DNA from: Ifrita kowaldi
Lineage: Eukaryota; Chordata; Aves; Passeriformes; Cinclosomatidae
Reading direction: 5' to 3'
DNA length: 64,000 nucleotides
Assembly (NCBI GenBank): GCA_013398055.1
Contig: VZRS01009627.1
Span: forward strand, 273,759 to 337,758
Below the pieces are notes generated by a model. That model was not told the origin of the DNA, did not search any database, and saw only the letters and a program-made list of their open reading frames with translations. The position numbers were made by a program, and so were the translations under genes. This document shows positions 25,631-38,847 of this stretch, piece by piece. The first letter of the stretch is position 1. Every line of letters begins with the position of its first letter.

Positions 25631-27731
25631 TTGTGCATTGTCTGGAGGATTTATGCTGGAACTTATTTGTTTTAAGAGATTAAATACTTATACAATAGTC
25701 ATGAAAGCCTTATCATGGACTCACTCGCCATCTGTTCACTGCAACTGACTTCCAATAGAAAACAGAGGGTAACACAGAAAAGGTTTATTGTAAAGAAATA
25801 TTGCATTTCATTAATCATATGAGCAGTGTTCCTTTGTTTAGAGCTTTAGTGTCCTACAGAAAGATTAGCTGAGTATAGAACCTATTACTATCAGTCATGA
25901 GCTACAAGATAAAATAGCTGGTTTTCTCATTTAGTCCTCTGTAGACAATTGCAATTTTTCATATTATTTACTCGAAGAAGTACATTTTCCTCTGGCATTC
26001 TGACTGATTAGAAACTTCCTTCAAGCATGTGGAATCTTGTTTCTCCATCTCATCTCACTGCTGCATGAAAAAAGAGTAATAGTTGGAGAGTTTTTCCTTG
26101 GAGAAGGAATTTTTCTGTCTGCTCATCTGAAACAAGCAATCCCATGATGCAAGAGATTTGTATGATAAACACTATTTGGAATGAAAAATTTAACGAGCAC
26201 AGATATTATCAGAGTTGTTCTTTAGCCCCAAGTGAAGATTAATGGCATGTGTTTTGTATTTCATGATACACTTCTTGAGAACTCATAATTAATGGAAAAT
26301 ACTTCCATTCTCAGAAATATGTGGTGCTTGCTATCGAGTAAGCTTTTGTGTAAAACTGATGCGATCTGAATAATTATTTCTTGGCTGTCACTTTGAAGTT
26401 ATTTAGATGACCTCAGCTAGTTCATGTATTCAGTACTTATTGTTTCAAAGCCTTTGCTGTCTTCAGGCAACCTTCTGTATCTACGGACACCTTAAAAACA
26501 AGGTGAAAAGCAAGAAACATAAACAAACAGCAATGTTTTGCTGTCAATATCTAATAACCCTACTTTTGTAGAGGGGCAGTAGCCATTGGGTGTTGAGTTC
26601 AAAACAGCCTGTAACACTCTGTTTGCTAAGTAAGCCTGAGATCATCAAATGGTCCTCTCAGTCATGCATTCCTTTAGGAACTGTTTGCTTTTGTTCACTG
26701 TTGGGCTGTTTTCCCCTTAAAACCAGAGCCATGTTTTTTCAGATCATATCTATTTTCTGAAAAAGCACAGCATTACCAAATGTCCCTCTTTATTATGGGT
26801 TCTGAGAACTTGTAGATCACAGTAACAAATAACAGGGTTTTTTGAATACAACAGCAGAGAGTGACGAAGTGATGGGATGAGTTAGAACAAATCTGTGCCA
26901 CTGACAACACAAATAAGGATGTGGTAGCTCAATTCAGGCAGACACTGTAAGAGCATGAGACAAGAAATCTATTATGAAGGCCCTCTCCTAATCAATGGAT
27001 CACTTTGCTTTTGAATAAAGTCTATGAAAGAAATGAAAAAAAAAATCCCACAAACTACCACCTAGGAGTATATTTTATGCCAAAGCAACAGGGTAAGATC
27101 CAATGTTTTACTTTAATATTTGAAGAACATGACTTTACTTAATTACTTTTGACAGAGCTCTTAAAATCTCTACTTATATTTTTAATAAGTTTGCTTCTAT
27201 TGCTTTAATGTGACAAATCCATCCATTAATCAGAGTGGCGCTGTTCATGGCATCAAATTGGGGTGTATTTATTTCCCTGGTTATGCAGTATGACATTATG
27301 AAGTTCTGTGAGCTACTCCTTGCCTTGACTGGTGCCAGAGTGCACAACAAACTCCACTAAAAAAGCTCATCTAACTCACTTTCTGAAGTCCCTCTTACTT
27401 GCCATTGATGGTGAAGAAGTCCAGAAAAGTTAGTCTAAAACATTCTTGCTTATTTTTAGGTTTTTCAAACTAATTTGGCAAACCATGACCAGAGGGTATC
27501 AACGCCAAAATGACTCACATTAAACAGACCTTATTTCACAGTGCCTGACTCATTTTGAAAAGTCCTTCAACCACCTGGAACTCCACTGAAGGGAAGTGCT
27601 TTGTCAGGAATTATGTCTGCTTAAGATAGCTGCAACCCTGACTTTTGATAGCACGGGCACAACATCAGTCACTACCTGGATACCAGATAATTGGAATTAT
27701 CCACTAATCCAAACACAGTAAATTAAATCGG

Positions 27732-27747
27732 TGTGTGCATGCACACA
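27732..27747. repeat. 16-base perfect palindrome of alternating purine-pyrimidine
   Basis: TGTGTGCATGCACACA is perfectly self-complementary and strictly alternating, flanked by further GT and AC units. Such sequence favours Z-DNA or cruciform forms in principle. No biological role can be read from the sequence. Confidence 0.7.
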
Positions 27748-29834
27748 TGAACACACAAAAATGGGCAATACTTCACCACAAAGAGTTTAAAAAATAACAG
27801 TGTTTCCCCTGGTTTACTTTCCATTCAAAATGTGCTCCCTCGCTAAAGTCCTTCAGTTAAATCACTGCCTGTGGCTCCTGTATTTGGGAGGAGTCATGCT
27901 CTGCAAGCTGCCCAAAGAAAATTGTAAAATGCTAAACCTGTCCAATGTATTCCTTTATTTATTCTGTACAATGTTTTTTTATGGATGCACCAAACCCAGG
28001 CTTCAGGGAGAAAAGATGGTGTGAGTGAACACTACAGCTGTGGGGCATACAAAGTTTTCAGGCAGGTTGCATGGTGACAGACTGTCACATCCATAGCGGC
28101 AATTCCACATAAATAAAGTGTGATAGACAAGTTGCCAGTGTATATCTGCAGGAGAACCATGCTAAATTTAATCTGCTCTCCTACTATATTCTATTCCTAA
28201 GCCACTGCCTACAGAACAGCAGCAGCAGAGAGAACCATTAAAATATAGCAATGTAACAAGAATTTCTCTCATGAACATGAAAGGGTGATGCTATCTGTAT
28301 CATTCATTAGACAAGCAATAGCTTCCTGTAAATAATTGTAATAGATACTCCCAGAATAGTAGAGGAAACAGAGGGTTAGGGAGCAAGATAGGATTGAAAT
28401 ATCCTTTTATCCTCACATTTTGAGAAGGAAAATCTCGAGGTCTCGCAATCCTTAAATGGGATGAAGTTGATGCTTAAAAAACACTGTTTTCTTGTTAATG
28501 GAAGAAACTCTCAGCTTCCTAACAGTATACCTATTGGAAATTAAAAACTGGAAAAGGCCTCCTATATGTCAGCCTCCTCTTTGGTGCAAAAAGAGAGAAG
28601 GCCAACCTGCGGCCATGCATTGTCCCTCGACCTCCTGCTGGCTGGCTTCCTGGTGGTACTTTTAGAAGAGAATGATTAGCGCCTGGTGTCTGCCCTGGGG
28701 CTCTGCCCTGCCTTAGGCTGCACGTTGGGGATGAATCGAAGTTAAACAGACTGTCTAGCAGGAGGCAGACCCCACCCGTGGAGCTGCTCTTGGCCACCAG
28801 TCACTGCAGTGTGACAGCAGGAGCAGAGGAAGCTTGGAAAGCTGTGAACTGCCCCTCTGAGACTCGAAAACACCTCTATAATAACCCTGGTTTTCTATCG
28901 CCCGCCTGCTGCGCAGGCTAATGGAGGCTGCTCAAACAAACAGAAATATTTTTATGGACTGTGAAGTTAGACTTGTGCTGCAAGGAGGCGAAATAGGGAA
29001 TATCCAAAAAATGGGGAAGTTTCACGAAGCTGCAGCTGATTATCTGTTCATTATCACGTTTTCCAGTGGTTTCTCTCGATAAGTGTGAAAATGTCTGAAG
29101 TGTTGAGGTTCTTCCAGGTCTTAGTCACCGACGGTCATGATAAACTGCATGGCATCTCCCTCACTTTCCCAAACTTGCTCTCCACATTTACACTAGCCAA
29201 TTTGAGGGCCATTCTTTGTTTGCAGCAAAGAGACTAAAGCTCTAGGTTATGTTTATGGAGTGCAGCCAGGAATACAGAGGAAGGAAAGACAACATTCATG
29301 CCTGGGAGTTTTTGGCATTAAAAGTCTTATGCAGGCACACAGATTAAAGTACTGACAGATATTTTTTTAAAAGATGCTGTAACCATACCAATGGCATTTT
29401 ATCATCAAAACATAAAGATGTATGTTTCAGCAGTGATACAAAAATGCTGACTGAGGTACAAAAAATGTAAGAAATCCTTTAGAGTTTGAACCAATCCAAA
29501 AGTCATAACTTTTTAAGTTTCTTTATGTGAGTACTTAGAGTAGTTGGAATTCAGCAGATTCATTCACACCAGTGAAAGTGCTGTGTGGCTTCTCTTATAC
29601 AATTTTAAAACAGATTATTGGAATATAACTGAGCTTCAAAGGACAGAATGTCTGAGCAGTTGGAATACGTAACACAGGGTATATATAGAATCTTTGGCTG
29701 TAGCACTACAGCTTTATGCAGTCTGAGAAGACGGAAGGAGAAGACTCTGTAAAGCAACCATTGATGCAAAGTATACATTAACATTACTTGAAACACACAC
29801 AAAAAAATGGATTTTTAAAAGTGATATGAAGGAG

Positions 29835-29878
29835 AAGCTAATGCATTTTTTTTCCAAGCTAATGCATATTTTTTTTCC
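29835..29878 (+). repeat. Local tandem duplication, 21 and 23 bases
   Basis: Two adjacent copies of AAGCTAATGCAT followed by a T run and CC (29835-29855 and 29856-29878) differ by an inserted AT/T. A small replication-slippage duplication. Confidence 0.85.
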
Positions 29879-32451
29879 CTAAACACAACTCTGAGGGATG
29901 TCTTTGCTAATCAAAGTTCCTTCTCTCTCCTGTCACCAACAAAATTCCACTCCTATAACCCTTAATTTGTGCCAGATTGACATTAGATGAATGCAGAATT
30001 ATCACTTGAATTTACTGAGAGACAGCCAAATTTGCTGACGGATTGAATTATCTTCACGCCGCCTCACACTTCTGCGTGGCAGATACTGCTGCAAATGAGG
30101 AGATATTTGTCAGGGATCTTATGCAAGATCCTGTGCTAAAGGAGCTAAGGAATTAACACAAACAATGTGTGTTAGGCACCATATAGTTTGTATAGAACAC
30201 ATTTTTCAGACTTTCAGTACTTTTCCCTGTAAGCCTCATGCCATATTTCTTGCATGCTCCTGCTGAGACAGACAGGCTATGGGATTTTCCCTCCTCCACC
30301 CCCTACCTGTCAAGATATTCTTTGTTGAGCTTTGTGTCATGTGGCATTAGGAAAGCTTTGTTCTCAGAGCTTAATTCTCTTTCTCCAAGTCTGCAGCGGT
30401 GTGACCTTTACAAACTAATGCACTTGCCCTTTAGGTAGCTCCTAACAAAAATCCCGTGTCCAATAGGAATTACGGATCATTTTGCTCTGAGAAGGAGTTT
30501 CAGCCGTGGTCAAGGAAATTCAGAAATAAACATGAACCACGAGACTTATTTCCTTTTTCAGCTTTCTCCATGTATGCAACTGTTCACTTCTTCTTCTGTG
30601 ATGCTCAACATTACATTTATGGTTTAACTGAGGAGTAAAGGCTTTCTTTCAGTCCTCTAATTAAAGATCGTGTTCAAAAAGTTTTATAGTAAAATTAATA
30701 ATATATTTCTGTATGTCAAGGACAACATCAGCCTCATCCAACCAACGACTTGTCCCTTTTTTCAAACGTATTTTAATTCATCTATTAGCAACTACTCACT
30801 TTCCCCACCTGAGTTCTTTTGTACTTCTCTGAACAACATGGTTAAAACACGTTACTGGTATTTTCTTTGTACCAGTATTACTTTCTATTTAAAACAAGAG
30901 CCCTTGTATAGCAGTAATTAATGAAAAAAATTTCCCGCACAAACTTTCAATTGGCTATTCTGAATATTACTTACATGTATGACATAATGCTTTGTGTCAT
31001 TAGAAATTAAGAAATGAAAGGGTGAAGCATGTACTGTACCATAGTCAGAGAAATTCCAAACACTGTTCTCTTCCACATAATATCATTCCCATAACTGTGA
31101 AAACAAGAAAAAAGTGTTTTATTTTAAAAATATACAGAAATAGGATAGAGGAGTGAATCATTGTACAAACAAATGGAAATGCTTCTTGGGAAATTAAACA
31201 CTCTGACTGCATTTGAAACCCAATTGTTTGAAAGAAGAAGCAAACTATGTTTAACAAATGTTTATCCACAAAGCCATGGTGAGTCCCCTCAAACATGATA
31301 TTAAATAGCAGGACAGCTATTAAAGATTGATAAATTGCTGTAAGTATATTTTTTTCATTTGAGAGTTTGGATTTATTCCTCCTTGTAAATGTCTCCTAGA
31401 AAGATCACTGTAGAATAAGTAGTTTATATTTGATTCTTACAACCCACAATGCAGAATGACGACTTGCGATTCAACTTCCAAGTAACCTCCATATGGAAAT
31501 CTTCCTTTGATGTTTTCCACTGATTTTTTTGCTGAAAAAGCAATTGGCAATTCTTTTGCTGTTTTCTGCTGTTACAGAAGAAACTCAACAGCAGGTAACT
31601 ACTGAGATTGTTCCCCACTGTGGAAAATTCTCAGCTTCAAAAGAAAATAACAAAGGTCTTGTAAAAATGGTCTGTTCAAATAAATCACTAGAGCAACGCT
31701 CCCACAGCATTTCTAGGTCATTTGTGAATAGCAATGTTAATCAAGCGATATTGAAAAAAAAAAATCATTCAACTTAAAGAGAGCCTCCCCAAAGCCATCA
31801 TCAGGCTTGGAAATACTGTCTCAGGATGCTCTCTTGCCTCAACTGTGCTTCCCCACCCCATCCTGTGCAGCCATGCCACCAGCAGAAAAGAGCTGCTACT
31901 TCCAGAGTTGTTATGACATTAAAATCCCCTCTGGTGATTTGTTGTAGCCACCTATGAGTAGAGTTAAACTGGTGAGGCATAAAGCTGAGCCCTCTCCTGT
32001 GACAGCTCATCAGTATAAAGAGGCTCTCTGGCCACTCAGTGATGGGTAGCAGCTCACAGCCAGTCTCAGGTTTCATGAGCTGAAACGGACAGCTCGGACA
32101 GAAGCACAGCTACTGTGGCAGGAGGACAAGGTTCAGCTGAGCAGCTTATTAGGATTTAGGCACCTAAAAGTTAGTCCAGCACTTGTTTCAGGTGCCTGAC
32201 ATCAGCCTGAGTCTCCCTGAGTTTGAAGTTGCTGTCACCATGCCTGGGAACGCAACTCTGGTTTCCTGAGACCAGGCTTGTGTGAGCAGAGAGGGAGGCA
32301 GTGAAGTGGGGATCCAGGACTGCTCCGTTTGGTTTACTGTTGTTGGTATCCCAACTTTTCTGAATCTCTCCTTGCATCTGTTTCTGCTGCTGCATGTTGC
32401 AGACATTCATCAGTGGGCCTAATGTGTCCCCACACTGTCACAGATGAAGTC

Positions 32452-32630
32452 AGGCACTGGAACATGCTTCCCAGGGAAGTGGTGAAATTACCATCCCTGG
32501 AAGTGTTCAAAGGTCATGTGGATGCGGCACTTCAAGACAGGGTTAGTGGTGAGTACACTGGTGCTGAGTAAACGGTTGGAGTCAATGATCATAGAGGTCT
32601 TTTCCAACCTGAACAATTCCATTATTCTGT
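32452..32630 (+). mobile_element. CR1 3' end fragment
   Basis: 'CACTGGAACATGCTTCCCAG', GGAAGTGGTGAAATTACCAT, CCCTGGAAGTGTTCAAAGGT and AGAGGTCTTTTCCAACCTGA follow the CR1 3' order, ending ATTCCATTATTCTGTA. The AACCTGAACAATTCC end marks a subfamily different from the AACCCAAACC copies. It is 5' truncated and non-coding. Confidence 0.92.
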
Positions 32631-33349
32631 ATCTGTGCATGCTTAGTTTTATAAAGGTGCATTTTTCTATGAAGAAAAGAACTTTTAGTGATGACGCAGA
32701 GACTGTTAAAAGTAGCATTAAAGATCTGCTCAGGGTTTACCTCCCAATTCTGCTGCTCTCACTAAACTTGTAAGCATTTTTCTTTATTGTTGTGTCCAAT
32801 TCTTTTTCCAGTAAAGCCCTGGTGATTCCACTGGGAAAGAGAACAGGGGCAATGTGAGAGCATCTTGTCCCCCAACACAGTTACTTTGATTCACGCTCTG
32901 TGAAAATAAGTAGGGGATGCAGAGCCCTCAAAAGGTTTCATGATGTTTTTGGTGTGACTTTTGGAGAAAGAGGAGACGTAAACCACTGTACAGAGGTGGG
33001 TGTTATTTAGTGTTGCAAGTATGAGTTTTTAACCAGTTTTGTTTACTTCTATCAAGACAAAACTCTCGATAACTTCTTAATAATTAGCATTCACTAATTA
33101 TTTCCTCCATATAAATGTACTATCCTTCAGAATGTCTCTGCTCCCACGCTTCAGATGAAGGTTGTTTTCCGCTCTGATAACGCTGTTTCCATTCTCTCAT
33201 TCGTTCATATGCACATGCCATTTGGTATCAGTTTTCCGTTTGATGGCACAATAAAAGTCACCTAATGAGGTAACAACAACTTAATGTATTAACTGCATCC
33301 TTGTAAAACCGCAAGAAATTTGTGGGACAGGTTTACTGCTGATGTTTTA

Positions 33350-33538
33350 CTACCATTTGCTTCCATTCACTTCAGTTGTGTTTTGACCCTGAGCAATATT
33401 AAAGGTGAAATTCTGATCCACGGTGGAAATCAGTAGCGAACCTGAAATGACTTTAAGAGCCTTGGGATTTCTCATCCAGATCTCCGTACGGCCATAACAG
33501 GAGCTGTTCTCACGAGAAAGCGCGACACAACCAGCCCT
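33350..33538 (-). CDS. Candidate coding exon, possible extracellular segment
   Basis: On the minus strand an acceptor (TTACTGCCCACAG) ends at 33539, and 62 codons follow in one frame before TAG at 33350-33352. The peptide has two early Cys residues and three N-glycosylation sequons (NSS, NFT, NTT), and reads like a secreted or extracellular segment. About seven CpG dinucleotides fall within roughly 100 bases, far above the surroundings, which is common for conserved coding exons. A weak donor (AAATG then GTAGTA) just before the stop would leave two bases of a codon, the phase the exon at 12066-12180 needs. Without that splice it would be a terminal exon. Protein not recognised. A CpG-rich relic of an inserted element is the alternative. 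Confidence 0.27.
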   Translation of the reverse strand, partial: RAGCVALSRENSSCYGRTEIWMRNPKALKVISGSLLISTVDQNFTFNIAQGQNTTEVNGSKW

Positions 33539-34562
33539 CTGTGGGCAGTAATATTTTACACACAGGATGTGTGGATACACTCCTCTTTTAAACAAAGTTG
33601 GAAGAACAATAGCAGCCTAAGTCAAGCACTTGGAATATGGGAAATGCCGGAAGGGAGATTCTCCATATAGCTTCATTTCACCCCCCTTGTGTGCTTTAGT
33701 AGTCAAACCTGCTGGTTCCTGGAATATTTTTGTTTTCCCTCAGACCTCACTGAATCACAAGGACTCTGACAGAATGGCAAGTTGTTCAGTATATCACTGT
33801 GTGGACTCCAACGTCCCTCCCATCTCTAATACTGTTTAAACACAGTTGAGAGAACTATTTATCTCCTCAGAATTTATATCATGGCACTAGTCATTTTTTC
33901 AGTGTATTTATCCTCACAGGACCCATTATTCTCTATTTGCTCTCAGAAGCTGGACATGCAGAATTAAGAATGTCAGGGGTGGTAATTTAGGGCATAGGCT
34001 CTGAAATACCTATTCCAAAATATCAAGACCCTGGTTATTAGAGTCCAACACCACGTGGCAAAAAAAAAAAATAGCTCTCAATTAAAAGGTTCACTAACTT
34101 CAGATGTGAATAGGGTCCCTGATAGTGTACATTGTGTAGCTGAGCTCAGTTGAAATAATATCATACTAGAAGCCAGTTAGTTAAAGTAGGATAGAGTTGA
34201 GCAGCTTCTGTGTTATTCTTAGTTAATTTTGCAACCTGTCCTCTGGGTGAAGTGGTCAAAATGTAAGTTTCGTGCAAACAGATCTGTAAAACCAGACACT
34301 TTGTAAATATGTCTATATAGAGACAGTAGTTCTTTAAGAAGAATGAAGCACCAGGAAAACCCCCTCCAGAGCTCTCAGTAATTCTTGTGACTCATTATTT
34401 CCCCTTGTGGGGAACGTTTTGGCTCTCTAGAGTGTCTGTCTAGCAATTAAAATATGTTTCCCTTACCCATCTATTTGTCAAGATGTTCTGCTTGATAAAT
34501 ATCAAACATGGCATTGACTGGATACGTGATGGATATCTAAGTGTCGGCAGTTCCTTCTCCAG

Positions 34563-34659
34563 CAAACTGGGATATGGAGATGGCAACAAAAGTGTTCCAT
34601 TTGCCTCGGGAGAGGTCAGAGAGGTCAGCCAGGATGCTGATGGGGAAGGACAGTTCTAT
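34563..34659 (+). CDS. Candidate coding exon, plus strand
   Basis: An acceptor (CAGTTCCTTCTCCAG) ends at 34562 and a donor (CTAT then GTAAGC) begins at 34660. The enclosed 97 bases are open in one frame: one leading base, then 32 codons ending exactly at the donor. The peptide is hydrophilic, starting KLGYGDGNKSV and ending DADGEGQFY. A nine-base direct repeat (GAGAGGTCA, 34610-34627) lies inside. It is on the opposite strand from the other exon candidates, so if real it belongs to another transcript. Not recognised; openness over 32 codons is weak evidence. Confidence 0.15.
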
Positions 34660-37600
34660 GTAAGCTCAGTGTCCTGAGGATGTTCAGCCTTAAACATGCC
34701 ATTTCTGAAGATCCAGAGCATCCCAGACACCTGAAATGGATACTCTCAGGTTCTGATGTAGGACCAAAAAGAAAAGACGGATTTGTTAAGGGGTATTACC
34801 TACAAATATCTATGGTATTTCACATATAGTGATATATTTAACATTTAAATGCAAAGTTGTGGGATTTTTTTACTTTCTATAAACATTTCACTGAAGTTTT
34901 GGAATGAAAGATCTAGAGCAAGAACTGAAAATAAAACAAAGTGAACTTTATTAAAGTACTTTCCTGAGTACTAAAGCCAAGTGAATTACAGAAAATAAAC
35001 ATGTCATAAGTAGCAAGAAGTAAATTAGATTATAATAGGATTACCGATGTCGTTTATGAACAAGATTTTTTTTTATGTTTACCAGAAATACAAGGGAAAG
35101 GAATGCAAAAATGAAGACCAAAACCCCAGTCTCTATACAAATACAGTTTAACATGCATTTAACTCTCACACAACTGGATGGTCCTTTGGTTTGACATTGG
35201 GTTTAGATCTTCAGGACATCTGAATGCTGTTCAGTTGAATGCTGTGTAAGGGCGGAAAGGAGGAGGATTTAAAGGCATTTATAATGAACATGATCTTCAT
35301 GTTAAACGGGTTCACTTAAGGGTAGATTGAGTGGGAACCTGAGTCCACTCCCACAGAACTGTCAGCCTATGTCCCTTTGACAGTAGTAGGAGCAGAGAAG
35401 TGACCCAGTAACCGTCCTGAAGAAGTCAAATATATATGTACAACTTGCATCCTGTTTATCATAATCTCTTTTTATTTTTGGTCACCAGCTCTCCATTTTC
35501 TCAGACCCGACATTTTCAGCATGAGAGATGGCATCATAAGGCCTGAAGAGGCTGAACATAGAGTAGCCTCCCTAGAATGTAGTGTAGCACAGATGCCTTC
35601 AACATGTCACCCCTTCAATTCACTGATAAATTCCTACTGAGTTTTCCCTGAACTTTGAATGTAGTCTAGCCACTCATTTCAGGCATCTGGGTAAAATAAA
35701 TCTTAAATTGAAAGTTGACCTCATCAGCAAATGTCATTTATTTACATTGGATTTCATCCGTTCGAGTGGCCTCTGTGTACGCATTAGAGGATGAACAATT
35801 AAAGCCTTTGGTTCAGGGAAAGGAAGGGCATTGGAGGTCGCCAGCACTGTGTAGCAGATTTTAGCCAAGAAAACTTCTTTAAGCATGTTATTAAATCACA
35901 AAAATTACAGATTAATGCTCCACTAAGAAGGCAAAAAAAATGCTGAGCTTGCTTCTGGACTGTTCTCTGATGCACGGGAAGTAAGGCTGGAGACTGGAGA
36001 CAATCAATCTTGGGACTGAAATTTAAGGGAAAATATTTATGTGAAGGACCCTTAAGACACATTTCTCTAGGTCTTTTTTTAACTTCTCCAGAAGTTCTTG
36101 TAATACTCAGAAAAGTCTTTTAAATCATATTTCTTGTCTCATACAGCTGTAAAATTATTTTGTTCCTCTTGGATTGCATAGAGGAAAAATGTCTTCGGCA
36201 TCAATAAGAATTTGACTACAGGGCTAGTCTATAAAATAGCCCTTCCCAAACTTTTTTCCACTCAGTGAATTTTCTAATCTTTGGGGAGAAAATAATGCAG
36301 GTAATCTTACAAGGTACTGCTTCTGCTGAGTGGATGAGCTGCAGAATTGGGGTGGTGAATGACTGATGCATTTGACAATAACACTGAACATTTTTTCAAA
36401 CTGTCACAAGTGAAGTTCCAAAAACTTCAGATAAGCCTTGAAGCCATTAGGAAGTGGCTTCCAACTAAGCCTACAGGTACTCAAACCACTGAGTGGGAAT
36501 AAATGTGTGTTTGCAACACTTGCATTTTTATATGCTGCTGGCCGCCTCTGAGCAGGCCACCTGTGGAGCTCCTGGAGCATGCTGTTGAGGGAAGAATATG
36601 TTAACTGAGCGTGATGGTGAGCATGGTTTTACAGTTCACTAACATTCTGCATTATAAAAATGAAAGAAATTAACATCACACCAGTTAGAAGTCAAACTTC
36701 ACAGGGAACAAGTGGGCATACTGCCTCAGGACACGAGAGACTCTGCCATAAGACATACGTGATGCTTCTTCAGGACTGCAAAATGACCTTTTCACATCAA
36801 TGAGTTATGCAAGGAAGACATATCCCATGGGTAGGACTCGTTAGCAGAACAAGGAATTGAACCCAAGTCTGATTTGTCTTGCTCTTTGATGACTTGCTAC
36901 CCACAGAAAGCCAACAGATAAAGAAAGGCTGGAAAATTTAGCTCATTTTCAACCATGTGGACTTGTTCTTTGACACTGTAATCATGGTAAATGTGTGTAG
37001 GTTAAAAAAACCAAGCATTCCCCTCTGAGCTGCCATAAGCTGTTTTGCTTCTGAGCCTCTTTCTCTTTGTCATATGTAAGTTAGAGAGGTTGTGAGACTG
37101 CAGCAACTGGAAGCCTACAGGTAAAATAGACATATTTGGATAATCCTATTAAATAATATTGATAACAATGTTTTTCCTGAAGGCCCTTCTGGTACTGGAA
37201 TACTTTTGAAAGCCAATATATTAGTCTATTGTGTAACTCTGTTAGTCCTTTTATACACTATGGCTGCAAACCAGCTTACTTTCCACCTTGGAAAAGTACG
37301 TTAAAAAAATCTTACAGTCTGTGAAAAAGATCACTCAGAAACTGAGTTCAGAGGCTGCGCCCTCAGTTTATGTAAGTCATCAGCTACTAAACCATTCTCT
37401 TCCCTGTCCAAATGTGTAAGGTCTTCAATAAATAGTAACAACTTGCTCTTTGTTCTTCTTAGACTGATAAAAAAGTGAAAAAAATCTTCCAGTCTTTATA
37501 AAATAGACAGGCTGCTGGCAGAAATCCTGACAGTTTCTTATATTGAACTCTGCTCCAAAACCTAACCTTAAAATGATAAAAAAAATAGGAGAAAAAAAGA

Positions 37601-38765
37601 TTTAAAGTTTCCTTTATATCAACTCAAAACAAACAAACAAATCCTCATCACTAACTTCTAGAGGAATATGTAAACGACTACTGTGCATGTCAACTAGACA
37701 CAAAATTGCTGTCAGCACCAGAAAATCTCCTGGACTTTGTACATGATGATGTAGATGTACATGAAAGACACTTGAAAATCAAAGGTTGAGAACAGTTTGT
37801 CCATATAAACACTGCTGATGCACAGCTAGAGCTGAATATGCACTTTTGGACTGAATCTGTGTTCAAGCTTTCAAAGAAAGCAAAAAAGCAGTGAAGAGCT
37901 ACAGGGAATTACTGTAGTCGTTCGAGGCTTGAAGCCTGATCATCTTTAAAGTGGCCTAAAACCTATTCAGTCTCTCATAAGAGTATTCAGAACTCTTCTG
38001 TGGCTCTCAGATGACACAAAGTCAACCTTTTCAACAGTGAAAGGAATTTCCAGGAAGGTGTGAACATGCATTGTGTTAATTACATCTCTAATTAGAACAC
38101 AGCACATGCAGGTACAACACGAAATCTCTCTGTCCCAGCACAACCAATTTCATGCACTTAACTGAGCCCCAGTGTGTACCAACCCAAAAAGGAGTACAGA
38201 CTTCAGTGGCTGCAGATTATCTGTCCACAATGTTTATATAATAGCCAGAATTAAGCAGTGAGTAACTACAGCGTTATGTGCATTAAAGCTGCCACAGGCA
38301 GATCCCATTTCAGTTTAAGCACTGCTCACATCTCACATGAGCAGGTCTGAGTGTTCTGTGGAAAACTGAAGGTGTGGAGTCCTGGCCCCACAGACGCACT
38401 GGGAAATTTGCCATTGGTTTAGTGGAGCCTTAATCTCACCCCAGATCTTGAAAACATTTGCTAGACACGGTATTTCCCAATGTGTTCTTTGGGGCCAGGC
38501 AGCACACTAAACATTCCACAGCTTTAGCAGGAATAGGTCTTGTGGGGTAGCCGCCCCTTCAGACACACTGGAACAGCCTGAAACTCCACCAGAAAGGAGG
38601 TAAAAATTGCTGCTGTGGTAAAGGGCACAAAGATCCATTTTCACCAGGCAGAGGATGAGCCATACTTCTCATCTTTTTACTGTTGTGAAGAGAACATTCA
38701 TAATGATGATGCAGATATGGATGTAACTTAAAGGAGGAATGAGTGAGGAAAGCCACATTTTCCTT

Positions 38766-38847
38766 CATAGAATCACAGAATGGTTTGGGTTGGAAGGGAC
38801 CTTAAAGATCATCTTGTTCCAACCCCCCTGCCATGGGCAGGAATACC
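38766..38847 (-). mobile_element. CR1 3' terminal fragment, young-looking
   Basis: Only the last 82 bases are present: 'ATAGAATCACAGAATGGTTT', GGGTTGGAAGGGACCTTAAA, GATCATCTTGTTCCAACC and CCATGGGCAGG. The close fit to the avian CR1 tail suggests a relatively recent, severely 5'-truncated insertion. Confidence 0.93.

Larger units (their letters stand above)
24597..32451. other. Long AT-rich intron-like stretch, no gene seen
   Basis: No supported exon. A perfect plus-strand donor (AAAGCAG then GTAAGTTTC) at 24627-24632 has no acceptor before the CR1 copy. Blocks at 25000-25260 and 27120-27300 are rich in conserved-element-style words (for example CATTAATCAGAGTGGCGCTG) and are worth an alignment. 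A GC-richer patch lies at 28560-28960 with a perfect GCCTGC-TGC-GCAGGC inverted repeat at 28904-28918. Confidence 0.4.
32631..38765. other. Intron-like sequence enclosing two candidate exons
   Basis: Apart from the candidates at 33350-33538 and 34563-34659, I see only unique AT-rich DNA with short A/T runs (34060-34070, 35070-35080, 37575-37600). No further splice-bounded open stretch convinced me. Confidence 0.4.
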
